DNA of 64,000 nt from Lachnospiraceae bacterium (GCA_017962825.1 JAGCUO010000081.1:1-64000); one strand, 5' to 3'. Positions 50,634-59,824 are shown, counted from the stretch's first letter. Translations and numbers: made by a program. Notes: generated by a model not told the origin, from the sequence alone.

Positions 50634-51146
50634 TTATTTTTTCAGGAATTCCGACTGCACGTGAAGGATATCATTGAAATAGTTATTCGCTATCATGAAC
50701 ATTCCCATTGTAGTCAGAACTATAAGTCCTTCTTCGCCGAGATGTGCTTTAAGTCTGACAAAGAGATCATTCGGAACATTCTTCCTGTCCTTTACGATAG
50801 CTCTCGCATATTCGATAACCAGTTCTTCCTCCGGTGTATATTCCACATGATCGATGTCTATACCCAAAGATTCATAATATTTTCTGTAATATGTGGTACA
50901 GACAAGACAATCGTTTTCAACGGATATTGCATACTCAAAAAGTGCCGCAGCTCTGGGAGTTATGAACTTCTTTAACTCCGCGCTCATCTCATATGATTTT
51001 CCTTCAAGAGCCCAAAATGCAGGGACATTGTGAAGAAGTGTTCTCTTTTCATTTGTAATAGTGTGTCCGTCCTCAAGATGCTTTTTTACTGCCTCTTTAA
51101 CTTCTTCCGAAGCATTATCTATATCCACCAAACTGATAACTGACAT
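50634..51146 (-). CDS. AhpD/carboxymuconolactone decarboxylase-like protein
   Basis: 170 residues, helical, with FEYAISVENDCLVCTTYYRKYYE holding a CxxC in the position of the AhpD peroxidase/disulfide motif, though the usual nearby His is replaced by Tyr or Arg. The family includes peroxidase-linked disulfide reductases. It lies in the cystine-uptake operon, 19 bp behind the ATPase gene. Confidence 0.8.
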   Translation of the reverse strand: MSVISLVDIDNASEEVKEAVKKHLEDGHTITNEKRTLLHNVPAFWALEGKSYEMSAELKKFITPRAAALFEYAISVENDCLVCTTYYRKYYESLGIDIDHVEYTPEEELVIEYARAIVKDRKNVPNDLFVRLKAHLGEEGLIVLTTMGMFMIANNYFNDILHVQSEFLKK

Positions 51147-51165
51147 ATAGCCTCCTTATCGACTG

Positions 51166-51936
51166 TCAGATCCCGCTTCCTTCATATTCATTCTTGGAAG
51201 CCCAAACAGACGACTTTTGTATGAATTCTCTGGTTCGCTGAGTTTTGGGATTACTGAAAAATTCCTCAGCGGTATTTTCTTCGACGATCTCGCCGTCTTC
51301 CATGAACACCACTCTGTTTGCCACTTTTCTGGCAAATTCCATTTCATGGGTTACTACGATCATGGTAATTCCGTCATCAGCAAGTTGCTTGATAACATTA
51401 AGGACTTCTCCGGTTAGTTCCGGATCCAGTGCGGATGTGGGCTCATCGAAAAAGATGACATCGGGGTTAGTTGCAAGCGCTCTTGCGATCGCCACTCTCT
51501 GCTGCTGTCCGCCCGATAATTTTGAGGGATAGAAATCGACCCTGTCGGCAAGTCCGACTCTTGCAAGAAGCGTTCTACCTATCTCTTCCGCTTCCTTTTT
51601 ATCCATCTTGCGTGCAACGGTAAGACCTAAAGTGACATTTCCCAAAGCAGTCTTATTTCCGTAGAGATTAAAATTCTGGAAAACAAAACCGACTCTGCTC
51701 CTGTATTTTCTCAAGTCTTTACCGGATATTTTAGCAAGGTCGTATTTTTCTCCGTCCATTATCAAAGTTCCGCTGTCCGCTTTTGTCAGATATCCGGCGC
51801 TTCGTAAAAGAGTGGTCTTACCGGAGCCGCTCGGTCCGAGAATTGCAACTACATCGCCCTTATTAACCTTAAGGCTGACATTCTTGAGAACTTTGGTTTC
51901 TCCGAATGCTTTATTTACATTTTGAAATTCCAGCAT
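51166..51936 (-). CDS. Polar amino-acid ABC transporter ATP-binding protein (GlnQ/TcyN-like)
   Basis: 256 residues. Walker A GPSGSGKTTLLR, signature LSGGQQQRVAIARAL, Walker B VIFFDEPTSALDPELT, switch VTHEM and EFFSNPKTQRTREFI as in GlnQ-type ATPases. It starts 1 bp after the permease gene stop and works with it and the binding protein. Confidence 0.94.
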   Translation of the reverse strand: MLEFQNVNKAFGETKVLKNVSLKVNKGDVVAILGPSGSGKTTLLRSAGYLTKADSGTLIMDGEKYDLAKISGKDLRKYRSRVGFVFQNFNLYGNKTALGNVTLGLTVARKMDKKEAEEIGRTLLARVGLADRVDFYPSKLSGGQQQRVAIARALATNPDVIFFDEPTSALDPELTGEVLNVIKQLADDGITMIVVTHEMEFARKVANRVVFMEDGEIVEENTAEEFFSNPKTQRTREFIQKSSVWASKNEYEGSGI

Positions 51937-51937
51937 C

Positions 51938-52600
51938 TCATCTCCTCTTTTCCAGCGCCTTCTCCGCTTTTCCCTGAATGATCGTAAGTACCGAGCAGAA
52001 GATCAGATAAATAAGTCCCGCTTCAAGATACAACCAGAAATAATCATATGTTCTGGCAGCGATCCTTTGGGCCGTTGCAAGTATCTCTACAAGAGCGACA
52101 CTGTATGCAAGGGAGGTATCTTTGACAAGTCCGATTATGGAATTGGAAAGAGGCGGAAATGCGGTGCGTAGTGCCTGAGGGATTATGACATGGATCATAG
52201 CCTGCCAAAAGGTAAGCCCGTCACAATAGCACGCTTCAAGCTGTCCCACGGGAACCGATTGAATGGCTGCTCTTACGGTTTCCGAGCAATAGGCTCCGAC
52301 ACTGAGTGACATTACAAGCCATGCGCTTGCAAATGAATTGAGTCTGATACCTATGCTCGGTAATCCGAAGTAAACGATAAAGAGCTGGACGATCATAGGT
52401 GTGCATCTGATGATCCATACGTACACTCTTACAAGTCTTCTGAGAACGGGAACTTTTGCAATCTGCGCAAGTGCCACCAGCAGAGCTATCACCAAGCCTG
52501 TGGAAAATGATGTTATGGTAAGGGGCAACGATACTTTAAGTCCCGCCAAAAACAGCTTTCCGAAACTTTCTATTAATTCTGTTAGGATTCTTTCATTCAT
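51938..52600 (-). CDS. Polar amino-acid ABC transporter permease (HisM/GlnP/TcyM-like)
   Basis: 220 residues with five helices and the coupling segment EACYCDGLTFWQAMIHVIIPQALRTAFPPLSNSIIGLVKDTSLA, diagnostic of the HisMQ family. The N-terminal TPMIVQLFIVYFGLP loop is also conserved. It sits 36 bp behind the binding-protein gene. Confidence 0.94.
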   Translation of the reverse strand: MNERILTELIESFGKLFLAGLKVSLPLTITSFSTGLVIALLVALAQIAKVPVLRRLVRVYVWIIRCTPMIVQLFIVYFGLPSIGIRLNSFASAWLVMSLSVGAYCSETVRAAIQSVPVGQLEACYCDGLTFWQAMIHVIIPQALRTAFPPLSNSIIGLVKDTSLAYSVALVEILATAQRIAARTYDYFWLYLEAGLIYLIFCSVLTIIQGKAEKALEKRR

Positions 52601-52636
52601 AAAGACCGTCCGTATCTGATAATATTGTGAACTTCA

Positions 52637-53539
52637 TCAGCCCTTTGTAGTATCCACTCCGAAATACTTGATGGCAAGTTCGGAAAGAGTTCCGTCTTCG
52701 GCAGCAGCCTGAAGTGCCTCGTTGATGATCTCAACAAGCTGCTCGTTGCCCTTTACAACGGGGATATAAGCATTGGGCTCGGGATCACTTGTGATCACCA
52801 CTTTAAGAACCTCTCTGTCTTCGGGATGCTGATTAAGATAGTCTTCAAAACCAACTACGGTACCGAAGGTCAGATCCGCACGTCCGTTCTTTACTTCACT
52901 TACGGCCTGAGCAGCCTCTCCCACTTCATCAAGGATTGCTCCGTTATCCTCGGCATATTTTCCGATGGAACTGGTGGGGTCGTTAGCTGCAATCCTTCCC
53001 TCTGCATCCTCAAGAGTATTGAGGTCATCATTATCGGCAAGGGTAAGATATGCGTACTGTGAATAATTGTAAGGAACGGAGAAATCGTATTTGACCGCTC
53101 TTTCCTCGTTATATGAAACTCCGTTGATGACTACATCGATCTGTCCCGCATCCAGTGATGCAAACATTGAACTCCAAACGGTTTCGGAATACTGAATATC
53201 GACTCCGATATAATCTGCGATGTACTTGGCAACTTCAACATCGTATCCGACCAGATTATCGTCTGCATCATGGAAGGTATAAGGGCTCCAGGTTCCTTCG
53301 GTTCCGACGATCAAATAACCGCGTTCCTTGATCTCCTTAAGAAGTCCGGTAGCTTCCTCTGCATCTGCCGTGCTTTCGCCCTCACCTGCATTTTCCTGAC
53401 CTGCAGATACGGTTTCGGGTGCTGCGCTTTGCTGAGGCGCATTCTGCGCGGAAGTATTTCCGCATCCTGCAAGAAGTGCTGCCGAAAGAGCACCTGCTGC
53501 AGATAAACTGACTATTTTTCTGATCACATTGTTTTTCAT
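52637..53539 (-). CDS. Polar amino-acid (probably cystine) binding lipoprotein
   Basis: 300 residues. Lipoprotein signal with LLAGCG (Cys near 26), a Gln/Ala/Glu-rich linker, then a family-3 solute-binding domain: GYLIVGTEGTWSPYTFHDADDNLVGYDVEVAKYIADYI, VWSSMFASLDAGQIDVVINGVSYNEERAVKYDFSVPY and GKYAEDNG. It is similar to TcyA/TcyJ/FliY cystine binders. The operon with a D-cysteine desulfhydrase-type enzyme fits cystine, but glutamine or another polar amino acid is possible. Confidence 0.9.
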   Translation of the reverse strand: MKNNVIRKIVSLSAAGALSAALLAGCGNTSAQNAPQQSAAPETVSAGQENAGEGESTADAEEATGLLKEIKERGYLIVGTEGTWSPYTFHDADDNLVGYDVEVAKYIADYIGVDIQYSETVWSSMFASLDAGQIDVVINGVSYNEERAVKYDFSVPYNYSQYAYLTLADNDDLNTLEDAEGRIAANDPTSSIGKYAEDNGAILDEVGEAAQAVSEVKNGRADLTFGTVVGFEDYLNQHPEDREVLKVVITSDPEPNAYIPVVKGNEQLVEIINEALQAAAEDGTLSELAIKYFGVDTTKG

Positions 53540-53585
53540 AATATTTCCTCCTGGGTTTTAAAACTGTAATCATTATCCCAAAGGA

Positions 53586-53614
53586 TATTTAGGCTGTATA
53601 ATACGCATAATCAA
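53586..53614 (-). promoter_or_regulatory. Predicted promoter of the amino-acid uptake operon
   Basis: On the minus strand TTGATT (53614-53609) and TAAATA (53591-53586) are 17 bp apart, about 45 bp before the ATG, which has a strong AGGAGG. No S-box or T-box leader structure is visible in the 100-bp leader. Confidence 0.45.
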
Positions 53615-53644
53615 TCACATACTATAAAAAAAAGTTATAACAAA

Positions 53645-53679
53645 AGGAGCTGTACCGCCCTTCGGACGATACAGCTCCT
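53645..53679 (-). terminator. Terminator of the GT2/nucleotidase unit
   Basis: AGGAGCTGTA and TACAGCTCCT form a 10-bp stem with a 15-base GC-rich loop. On the minus strand it is followed by TTTTG. It lies about 80 bp beyond the stop of the glycosyltransferase gene. Confidence 0.82.
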
Positions 53680-53757
53680 GTATTTCGATTCGGTATTTAC
53701 TTTAACATGATCCTTTTTGATATGACAGTTTACGCCGAAACAGCCTCTCCGTTCACA

Positions 53758-54786
53758 TCAGTTGAACTTAAAGATCTTTTGTGCGATCTTATAGCACTCA
53801 ACGGATACTTTGCGTCCTCCTCTTCCGGGAAGATTCATGGCATTTCCGGGAAGGCCGCCTCTAAGGTAAGCCCACAGATGCTTATCACGGCTCTTGATAT
53901 AGGTCCACAGCTTCTGCTTCTCTTCAAGACTGTCTTCGGTATTTTTCTTGATAAGGAGTATAGAAGAGATAGTGGTGATGATCTCCAGGTAATTCCTCAT
54001 ATACTTATATCTCTTCTTGTCCCTGAGAGCTTTGGCCTTATTATCAACCAGATAATCGATCATCAGATAATTAACCCTGAGCTGCTGATCGATCCTGGAG
54101 ATCATGATCTCTTCGTTTACGGACTGATCCTCGCGTCCGATGTAATACCTGTAGAAATTAACATCCAGATAATACATCTTCTCAACATGAAGAAGAGGTT
54201 CATAAACATAGAGATTATCTACATAGAATGTGTGCTCGGGAAGAACCATTCCGGAATCTCTGAGGATCTGAGTCCTGTAGATTGCAGAATGCATCAGGAT
54301 GTAATGTCCCTTTGAAAAATGATGACAGTCACTCCAGGTAAAGATCTGGTCCTGAGGGAACATTCTGTGGAAATGGATTACTTTCTTTCTCTTCTCTCCG
54401 TCCTTCTCATAAACATAGTTGCTGATGAGAAGGTCTAGCTTTTCACCGCACATGACCAGCTCTTTGAGCTTTCCGAGGATCTTTGCATATGCGGACTTCT
54501 TAACCCAGTCATCAGAATCAACGACCTTAAAAAAGAGTCCGGTCGCATTCTGGATGCCTGTATTTACCGCGCCGCCGTGTCCCTTGTTGGGCTGGTCAAT
54601 GGCGCGGACTATTCCGGGATACTTTGCCTCATATTCTTTGGCAATCTCAAGTGTGTTGTCCTTGGTAGATCCGTCATTTACTACCAGGATTTCGACATCA
54701 TCCCCACCGGGCAAAAGCGATTCGATCGCTTTTCTCATATAAGCCGCGGAATTATAACAGGGAATGGTTATCGTCAAAAGCTTCAT
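53758..54786 (-). CDS. Family 2 glycosyltransferase
   Basis: 342 residues with a GT2 catalytic domain: MKLLTITIPCYNSAAYMRKAIESL, ILVVNDGSTKDNT (DxG nucleotide site), QPNKGHGGAVNTGIQNA and KVVDSDDWVKKSAY (DxD metal motif). The C-terminal half is helical with HTFYVDNLYVYEPLLHVEKMYYLDVNFYRY, as in GT2 proteins that decorate cell-surface polymers. No membrane helix is present. It is separated by 102 bp from the gene ahead; a link with it is not evident. Confidence 0.9.
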   Translation of the reverse strand: MKLLTITIPCYNSAAYMRKAIESLLPGGDDVEILVVNDGSTKDNTLEIAKEYEAKYPGIVRAIDQPNKGHGGAVNTGIQNATGLFFKVVDSDDWVKKSAYAKILGKLKELVMCGEKLDLLISNYVYEKDGEKRKKVIHFHRMFPQDQIFTWSDCHHFSKGHYILMHSAIYRTQILRDSGMVLPEHTFYVDNLYVYEPLLHVEKMYYLDVNFYRYYIGREDQSVNEEIMISRIDQQLRVNYLMIDYLVDNKAKALRDKKRYKYMRNYLEIITTISSILLIKKNTEDSLEEKQKLWTYIKSRDKHLWAYLRGGLPGNAMNLPGRGGRKVSVECYKIAQKIFKFN

Positions 54787-54888
54787 AACGTAAATCTTGG
54801 CCCCGAAGGGTCATCTCCTTATAATAATTGTGCGAAATCAATTCTAAATCTTTATCCCGAAAAAGTACAGTAAAACCCGTCAGCAGGG

Positions 54889-55800
54889 CTAACCGTCAGC
54901 CCCAAGTTTACCGCCTTTATAGGGAACTCTGGCGGAAGGAACCTCCTCCGATGCGGGATCCGTATGTACGGACTGGTCATCAAAAAAGATCTGGGCACCG
55001 AATGCCTTAAGTATCTCTTTTTTCTCAACACCACCGAGGAAAAACGCCTCATCGAGTCTGACGTTCCAGCTCCTGAGAGTTTTGATGACTCTTTCATGAG
55101 CAGGTGCACTTCTTGCGGTAACAAGAGCGGTACGGATGGGACATTCTTCACCGTATATGCTCCGGATCTGGGTCAGTTTCTTCAGGAAACTTGCAAAAGG
55201 ACCTTCCGCAAGAGGATTATCCGCGTTGATCTCTTCATTTTCTTCGAAGGCTTTAAGACCCTTCTCTTTGTAAATCACCTCAGATGCATCATCAAATAAA
55301 ACCGCATCTCCGTCGAAGGCTATCCTGATGGAACCGTCGGTTGCACCGGGGTATGTATGATCGGTAATGATCATGCCGGCAGCGATACCGCTGTTTATGG
55401 CATTCTGAACATCATCCTCATATGCCGAGAGGAAAAGATCCGTCTTAAACGCTTTCAGATAGGGAGAAAGCGAGGATCCGCTGGCAAGCACGGCTCTGGT
55501 TATCTTAAGACCGTAATGCTTGATGGAATTAAAAACCCTGAGTGAAGTATTCGTAGAATTTCTGGACATAATGATAACCTCTACAAGAGGGTTATCGGGA
55601 TCTTTATCATTCAACGAAAGAAGGCTCTTGATAAGTGAAAAACCCGGACCGGGTTCAAGAATATCTTTCTCATGCTCGAACTGATAAGACTGGTACGCAT
55701 CCAGCCCTTCATTTTCGAATATTTCATTTTCCCTTGTAAGATCAAAAAGAGCTCTCGATGAAACTCCTATGACCATTTTATCTTCAAGTGCGTATGCCAT
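54889..55800 (-). CDS. Cytosolic 5'-nucleotidase family protein (pfam 5-nucleotidase)
   Basis: About 303 residues similar to the 5'-nucleotidase (NT5C1-like) family found in bacteria: KMVIGVSSRALFDLTREN, YQFEHEKDILEPGPGFSLIKSLLSLN, VEVIIMSRNSTNTSLRVFNSIKHYGL, AFDGDAVLFDD and FFLGGVEKKEILKAF with FFDDQ near the end. These dephosphorylate nucleoside monophosphates. The ATG at 55798-55800 has AAGGAGG five bases upstream. A 44-residue longer frame would overlap the DUF1653 gene and is unlikely. Confidence 0.86.
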   Translation of the reverse strand: MAYALEDKMVIGVSSRALFDLTRENEIFENEGLDAYQSYQFEHEKDILEPGPGFSLIKSLLSLNDKDPDNPLVEVIIMSRNSTNTSLRVFNSIKHYGLKITRAVLASGSSLSPYLKAFKTDLFLSAYEDDVQNAINSGIAAGMIITDHTYPGATDGSIRIAFDGDAVLFDDASEVIYKEKGLKAFEENEEINADNPLAEGPFASFLKKLTQIRSIYGEECPIRTALVTARSAPAHERVIKTLRSWNVRLDEAFFLGGVEKKEILKAFGAQIFFDDQSVHTDPASEEVPSARVPYKGGKLGADG

Positions 55801-55828
55801 AAGCCCTCCTTGGGGCCGTACAGTGTCG

Positions 55829-56359
55829 TCACTTTCTGAGTCTGTCGCCTTCGTACTTGCCGAGTATAAGAAGTGATTCGCGAAGGGACAGATACTTGGT
55901 ACGTACATCACCTTCGGGAAGCTCCACATCACAAGCCGTAGCCATTGTGATCAGCATTTCATCCGTGAGTCTGTGATTAAGTGATGCAAGAATATGCAAT
56001 CTGTCAGTAGAGCTCTTTGCATCCAGGAAATCCTCAACCTCGGGATCGAGACCTTCCGTTCCGGCATCTTCTGCCTTTACGGTCTGCGCCGGCTGAGCCT
56101 GAACGGGTGATGCAGCCTTGGCTTCCTGTCCGGACTCTACCTTTTCGAATCTCATATCCTGAGTCGCATCGGGATATTTTACTTTATCCACGGGTGAGAG
56201 GAAATTGACCACGGGTCTGGCCCATACCTTGGACGGATCCTCTTCGGATCTGTAGATCACAAGTCCCTCTGAAGTCTCGGTATGCTGTGCTATGGTGACG
56301 ATCCTGTACAAACCGCCTTTAAAATGTCTGTAAAGTTCTCCTTCAACGGGCTGAGCCAT
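55829..56359 (-). CDS. DUF1653 domain protein
   Basis: 176 residues. The first 70 form a DUF1653 domain (GELYRHFKGGLYRIVTIAQHTETSEGLVIYRS ... VWARPVVNFLSPV), a small beta barrel of unknown function. The linker is Ala/Pro/Gln-rich and the C-terminal 55 residues are helical (VEDFLDAKSSTDRLHILASL). It lies 28 bp before the nucleotidase gene. Confidence 0.86.
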   Translation of the reverse strand: MAQPVEGELYRHFKGGLYRIVTIAQHTETSEGLVIYRSEEDPSKVWARPVVNFLSPVDKVKYPDATQDMRFEKVESGQEAKAASPVQAQPAQTVKAEDAGTEGLDPEVEDFLDAKSSTDRLHILASLNHRLTDEMLITMATACDVELPEGDVRTKYLSLRESLLILGKYEGDRLRK

Positions 56360-56437
56360 ATTGTCTCCTTATACTGATTTTTTATTTGGATTGTCTGCAA
56401 AACAGACACTAACAGTATAACCCATCCGCCGTTAAAT

Positions 56438-56827
56438 TTAAATAATCTTGATGCCTGTTGTACATCCGGGATCGGTAAAAGAAAGACTTTCAAGCGTCGC
56501 CTTTATCTCATTCATTTTATCCTCGGATGCATATTCAAACCTGCTGTTGTGAACGCTTAATGTGTAAGTTCTCATACCGTTCTCATCAGTCGTATGATTA
56601 AGCATCACTCCCGAATTTACATATCCCTCTTCATTCAGATATGCCCTTGCGCTGCTGACGTACTCATCCTCAAGGACCTTGAAGTATTCATTCAATGCTT
56701 CGCTGTCGTTTCTCTCAAGTCCCTTCACCGTTATGGAGAAAACAATGAAAGCTCCGGCGATCAGAAGTATGGTCAGTATTCCGAGATACAGATAATCCTT
56801 TTTAAAAATGTTTTTCATGGTATTCAT
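56438..56827 (-). CDS. Small single-pass membrane protein, unknown function
   Basis: 129 residues: a basic start, one helix (about 13-35, LYLGILTILLIAGAFIVFSIT) and an extracellular domain of alternating strands (RTYTLSVHNSRFEYASEDKMNEIKATLESLSF). Two cysteines at most. I do not recognise the family. It has GGAAGG before the ATG and stands alone with 78 bp to the next gene. Confidence 0.65.
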   Translation of the reverse strand: MNTMKNIFKKDYLYLGILTILLIAGAFIVFSITVKGLERNDSEALNEYFKVLEDEYVSSARAYLNEEGYVNSGVMLNHTTDENGMRTYTLSVHNSRFEYASEDKMNEIKATLESLSFTDPGCTTGIKII

Positions 56828-56969
56828 AAGAACCTTCCTTTCAAACCGGGCACCCCGCCCTTACAAGACTGATTCTATATGATGCCATGTGTAAAATTTT
56901 CCACATGGTTAAAGTAGGGCACCGAACGGACCCGGCAAATTTCCAGCAAAATAAGGAAGAAAACCCTAG

Positions 56970-57208
56970 AAAAGCATCTATTTCAAACCATTCCTTGCCT
57001 TTCGATGCTTTTTCACTCCGTCTTCCTGTCAAAAAGCATCATTTCCACCCTTTTCCCTTCTTTTCGATGTCTTTTCGCTTCGCCTCCCTATCCCAAAAGC
57101 ATCATTTTCCGCTCTTTTCCTGCTGTTTGATGCTCCTTCGCTCTGTCCCCGTCTCAAAAAGCATCTATTTCAAAGCATTCCTTACCTTTCGATGCTTTTT
57201 CACTCCGG
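56970..57208. repeat. Tandem array of four ~61-bp hairpin repeats
   Basis: Units begin with AAAAGCATC at 56970, 57032, 57095 and 57156 (spacing 61-63 bp). Each contains a later GATGCTTTT or close variant (GATGTCTTTT, GATGCTCC), so each can fold into a hairpin, and ends in a CACTCCG-type sequence. Unit 1 and unit 4 share over 40 of 50 positions; units 2 and 3 are more diverged. The array lies downstream of the diguanylate cyclase terminator. 56828-56969 contains nothing recognisable. Confidence 0.8.
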
Positions 57209-57228
57209 CCCTCTTAACACACAAAAAA

Positions 57229-57256
57229 AGAGCCGGAGGACCAAGCCTCCGGCTCT
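57229..57256 (-). terminator. Terminator of the diguanylate cyclase gene
   Basis: On the minus strand AGAGCCGGAGG and CCTCCGGCTCT form an 11-bp stem with a short loop, followed by seven Ts. It lies 53 bp past the stop codon and precedes the hairpin array. Confidence 0.9.
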
Positions 57257-57309
57257 GCCATATTATTTATTTTCCGGTTCACGGATGAAACTGCTCACCG
57301 GCCCCAAGA

Positions 57310-58407
57310 TCACTCTTTAACAGGTTCAGGCATCAGATATGCGGTTACCCTGTTTCTTCCGCCCTCCTTGGATGCATATACACCTGCGTCGGCATATTTA
57401 AACGCATCCGAGAACGTGGTAGGGAATGTGGAGCTTACGATACCGCAACTGAATGTGACATTTCTCTCGGTGAATTTGTAATGTACCTTTCCGAACTTTT
57501 CCCTGAGATCATCCATGTACTCGATATGATCATGGAAGTCTCCGCCGTCGAATACAAATATGAATTCCTCACCGCCGTATCTTCCGACAACGAGGTTGTC
57601 TCTCATGTTCTTATTGACCGTATCACCGAATTTCCAGAGAACAACGTCTCCGTTTTTGTGTCCGTACGTATCGTTGATGCTCTTGAAGAAATCCAGATCA
57701 ACAACCGCCAGGGATACCGGATGCTCGGGTGATGCGTTAAGCAGGAAAATATCCGCTTTCTCCTGAGCGTAAGGCCTTGTGTGCAGGTAAGTGAGCTGGT
57801 CGATCTCCAGGCGCTGTCTGTAGCTTTCCTGCTTTTCATTGGCTGCATAAACGATATTCTGCATCTCTTTGTTATAGATGATTATCGTTCTTGAAACGAT
57901 GGCACCACAGGCAAGAACAAACATAACAACCAGCATGCTCCGAAGGAAATAAGTATACTCCTCAGGATGAAGCAACATCTGGAAAAATGCACTCATGGCA
58001 ACCAGTATGATGGAATATACCGTTACGCTGTAGAGAAGATGGATCTCATGGAATACACTGCAGAAAATAACCGCAAGTATCGGAAGACACCATAAGACAA
58101 CGTAATAACCGTTCCAGAATGAAAGGCTTCCGCCGATGGTCGCAAAAACAAACGAACATACAAAGCATTTCATCGAATTGTCGAATTTTTCGGAAGCATT
58201 TATATACCAGGCAACGAATGAAGCAATGACGTTGATGGCGGTCGGAATGATTATTCTGGTGATCAGATAAATGTGTTTGTCATCCTCGATATTATGGGTA
58301 AGCGTTCCCACGAGAAAAATAAGCAGACTGATACCGAACCCGATACCGGTAAGCTGGAAGAATACAATTATGATCTTTTGTCTCGCAATTGTCTCAGCTT
58401 TATTCAT
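57310..58407 (-). CDS. Membrane diguanylate cyclase (GGDEF)
   Basis: About 365 residues. Six or so hydrophobic helices (about 10-205) are followed by a GGDEF domain from about 225 (QRLEIDQLTYLHTRPYAQEKADIFLLN). SLAVVDLDFFKSINDTYGHKNGD carries the Mg/GTP site and GRYGGEEFIFVF is an intact GG[DE]EF active site, so it should make c-di-GMP. There is no inhibitory RxxD just ahead. The ATG at 58405-58407 is chosen because the longer frame would overlap the divergent MATE gene by 59 bp; no ribosome site is evident. Confidence 0.88.
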   Translation of the reverse strand: MNKAETIARQKIIIVFFQLTGIGFGISLLIFLVGTLTHNIEDDKHIYLITRIIIPTAINVIASFVAWYINASEKFDNSMKCFVCSFVFATIGGSLSFWNGYYVVLWCLPILAVIFCSVFHEIHLLYSVTVYSIILVAMSAFFQMLLHPEEYTYFLRSMLVVMFVLACGAIVSRTIIIYNKEMQNIVYAANEKQESYRQRLEIDQLTYLHTRPYAQEKADIFLLNASPEHPVSLAVVDLDFFKSINDTYGHKNGDVVLWKFGDTVNKNMRDNLVVGRYGGEEFIFVFDGGDFHDHIEYMDDLREKFGKVHYKFTERNVTFSCGIVSSTFPTTFSDAFKYADAGVYASKEGGRNRVTAYLMPEPVKE

Positions 58408-58480
58408 AATTATTTTAATTTTAATATCGGGGTAGTAAAATATCAACCAAAAAACAATAATTAACGGAATTTGCAAGACA

Positions 58481-59824
58481 ATGAAAGACTTGACAAAAGG
58501 CAGTCCCCTCAAGATAATATGTCTCTTTTCCCTGCCCATTTTACTGGGAAGGCTCTTTAACCTCGCCTACTCGCTGGCCGACATGAAAATACTCGGATAC
58601 TACCTGGGAAAAGACGCTCTGGCCGCCGCAGGAAGTGTCTCATCCCTCTATGATCTTACAAGCTCATTCATCATAGGACTGACCAACGGATTCGGCGTAA
58701 TTACGGCCATGCATTACGGTTCGGGAAGTATTGATAAAACAAAGCGCTCCCTTACTTCATCCGTAACGCTTTCGGTCTTTTTTTCACTGTCAATGACAGC
58801 CGTCTGTTTCATAGCGTTGGATCCCATACTTGATCTCCTGAATGTATCAGGTAACGTCAGGCAAAGCGCATCGGAATATATCTCCATCATGCTTGCGGGT
58901 CTTGTTTTTTCCGCATTCTATAATTGCCTTGCGGCATCTCTTCGTGCGGTAGGCGACGCCTACACTCCGCTGATATTTCTGATACTTTCAACCATTCTGA
59001 ATATCCTGCTTGATATAGCCTTTGTGGGGCCACTGAAAATGGGAACTCGGGGTGCAGCAGCAGCTACCGTGGCAAGTCAGATCATCTGTGCGGTTTTGTG
59101 CCACATATATACATTTATCAGATACAAAGAGCTCCGCTTCGATTTCAGGGATCTCATCCTGCAAAAAGAAACCGGGATCCGCGCCCTTCTTTCCTCCGGA
59201 ATATCCATGGCCCTGATGAGTTCCATGGTTGCTTTCGGAACTCTTTCTCTTCAGTCCGCGATCAACTCCCTCGGAGATAATATTGTCGTAGCGCATTCCG
59301 CTACAAGAAAACTTTCACTGATCTATATGCTTCCCTTCGGAGTGTTCGGAACATCAATGGCAACTTACAGCGGTCAAAACTACGGTGCGGGAAGGATCGA
59401 CAGGATAAAAGACGGCATCAAAGTCACCGTCATCATCTCCTGTATTTATTCGGTTCTCTGCATTATTGTCAGCTATACCATATGCCCATCCATCATCAGA
59501 GCACTTACCAGCACTAACGAAGCGGAGATAATCGTAAATGCGGTTAATTACCAGAAATTCGACACGCTGTTTTATTTTGTGACCGCATTCATATCCATTT
59601 ACAGAAATGCCCTTCAGGGAATGGGCGAGCACAAGCTTCCCGTCATATCCAGTTTTGCAGAGCTTCTGGGAAAACTGCTCATAGCGATATTCCTGACACC
59701 TGTTCTCAAATACACCGCTATCATAATCGCGGAACCTGTGGTATGGTTTGTTATGGTGATTCCCCTTATTTACGGTGTACGCCAAAAAATGAAAAGTTCG
59801 GATGAACAAAGATCATCCTTGTAA
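58481..59824 (+). CDS. MATE-family multidrug exporter
   Basis: 447 residues with about 12 helices. The MATE pattern is visible in two similar halves: PILLGRLFNLAYSLADMKILGYYLGKDALAAAG, NCLAASLRAVGDAYTPLIFLILSTILNILLDIAFV, and MLPFGVFGTSMATYSGQNYGAGRIDRIKDG. It exports cationic drugs with a Na+ or H+ gradient. It is divergent from the diguanylate cyclase gene, with 73 bp between starts, and followed 34 bp later by a zinc-ribbon gene. Confidence 0.92.
   Translation: MKDLTKGSPLKIICLFSLPILLGRLFNLAYSLADMKILGYYLGKDALAAAGSVSSLYDLTSSFIIGLTNGFGVITAMHYGSGSIDKTKRSLTSSVTLSVFFSLSMTAVCFIALDPILDLLNVSGNVRQSASEYISIMLAGLVFSAFYNCLAASLRAVGDAYTPLIFLILSTILNILLDIAFVGPLKMGTRGAAAATVASQIICAVLCHIYTFIRYKELRFDFRDLILQKETGIRALLSSGISMALMSSMVAFGTLSLQSAINSLGDNIVVAHSATRKLSLIYMLPFGVFGTSMATYSGQNYGAGRIDRIKDGIKVTVIISCIYSVLCIIVSYTICPSIIRALTSTNEAEIIVNAVNYQKFDTLFYFVTAFISIYRNALQGMGEHKLPVISSFAELLGKLLIAIFLTPVLKYTAIIIAEPVVWFVMVIPLIYGVRQKMKSSDEQRSSL

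Noticed and set aside
53540..53640. S-box or T-box riboswitch ahead of the amino-acid uptake operon
   Set aside because: The leader is only about 100 bp, AT-rich, and lacks paired helices or a T-box sequence.
54889..55932. Longer start of the 5'-nucleotidase gene (55932)
   Set aside because: It overlaps the DUF1653 gene and has no ribosome site; AAGGAGG marks the start at 55800.
56970..57208. CRISPR array
   Set aside because: The four units vary along their whole length, there are no identical repeats separated by unique spacers, and no cas genes are nearby.
57310..58539. Longer start of the GGDEF gene (58539)
   Set aside because: It would overlap the divergent MATE gene by 59 bp; the MNKAETIARQ start is more consistent.
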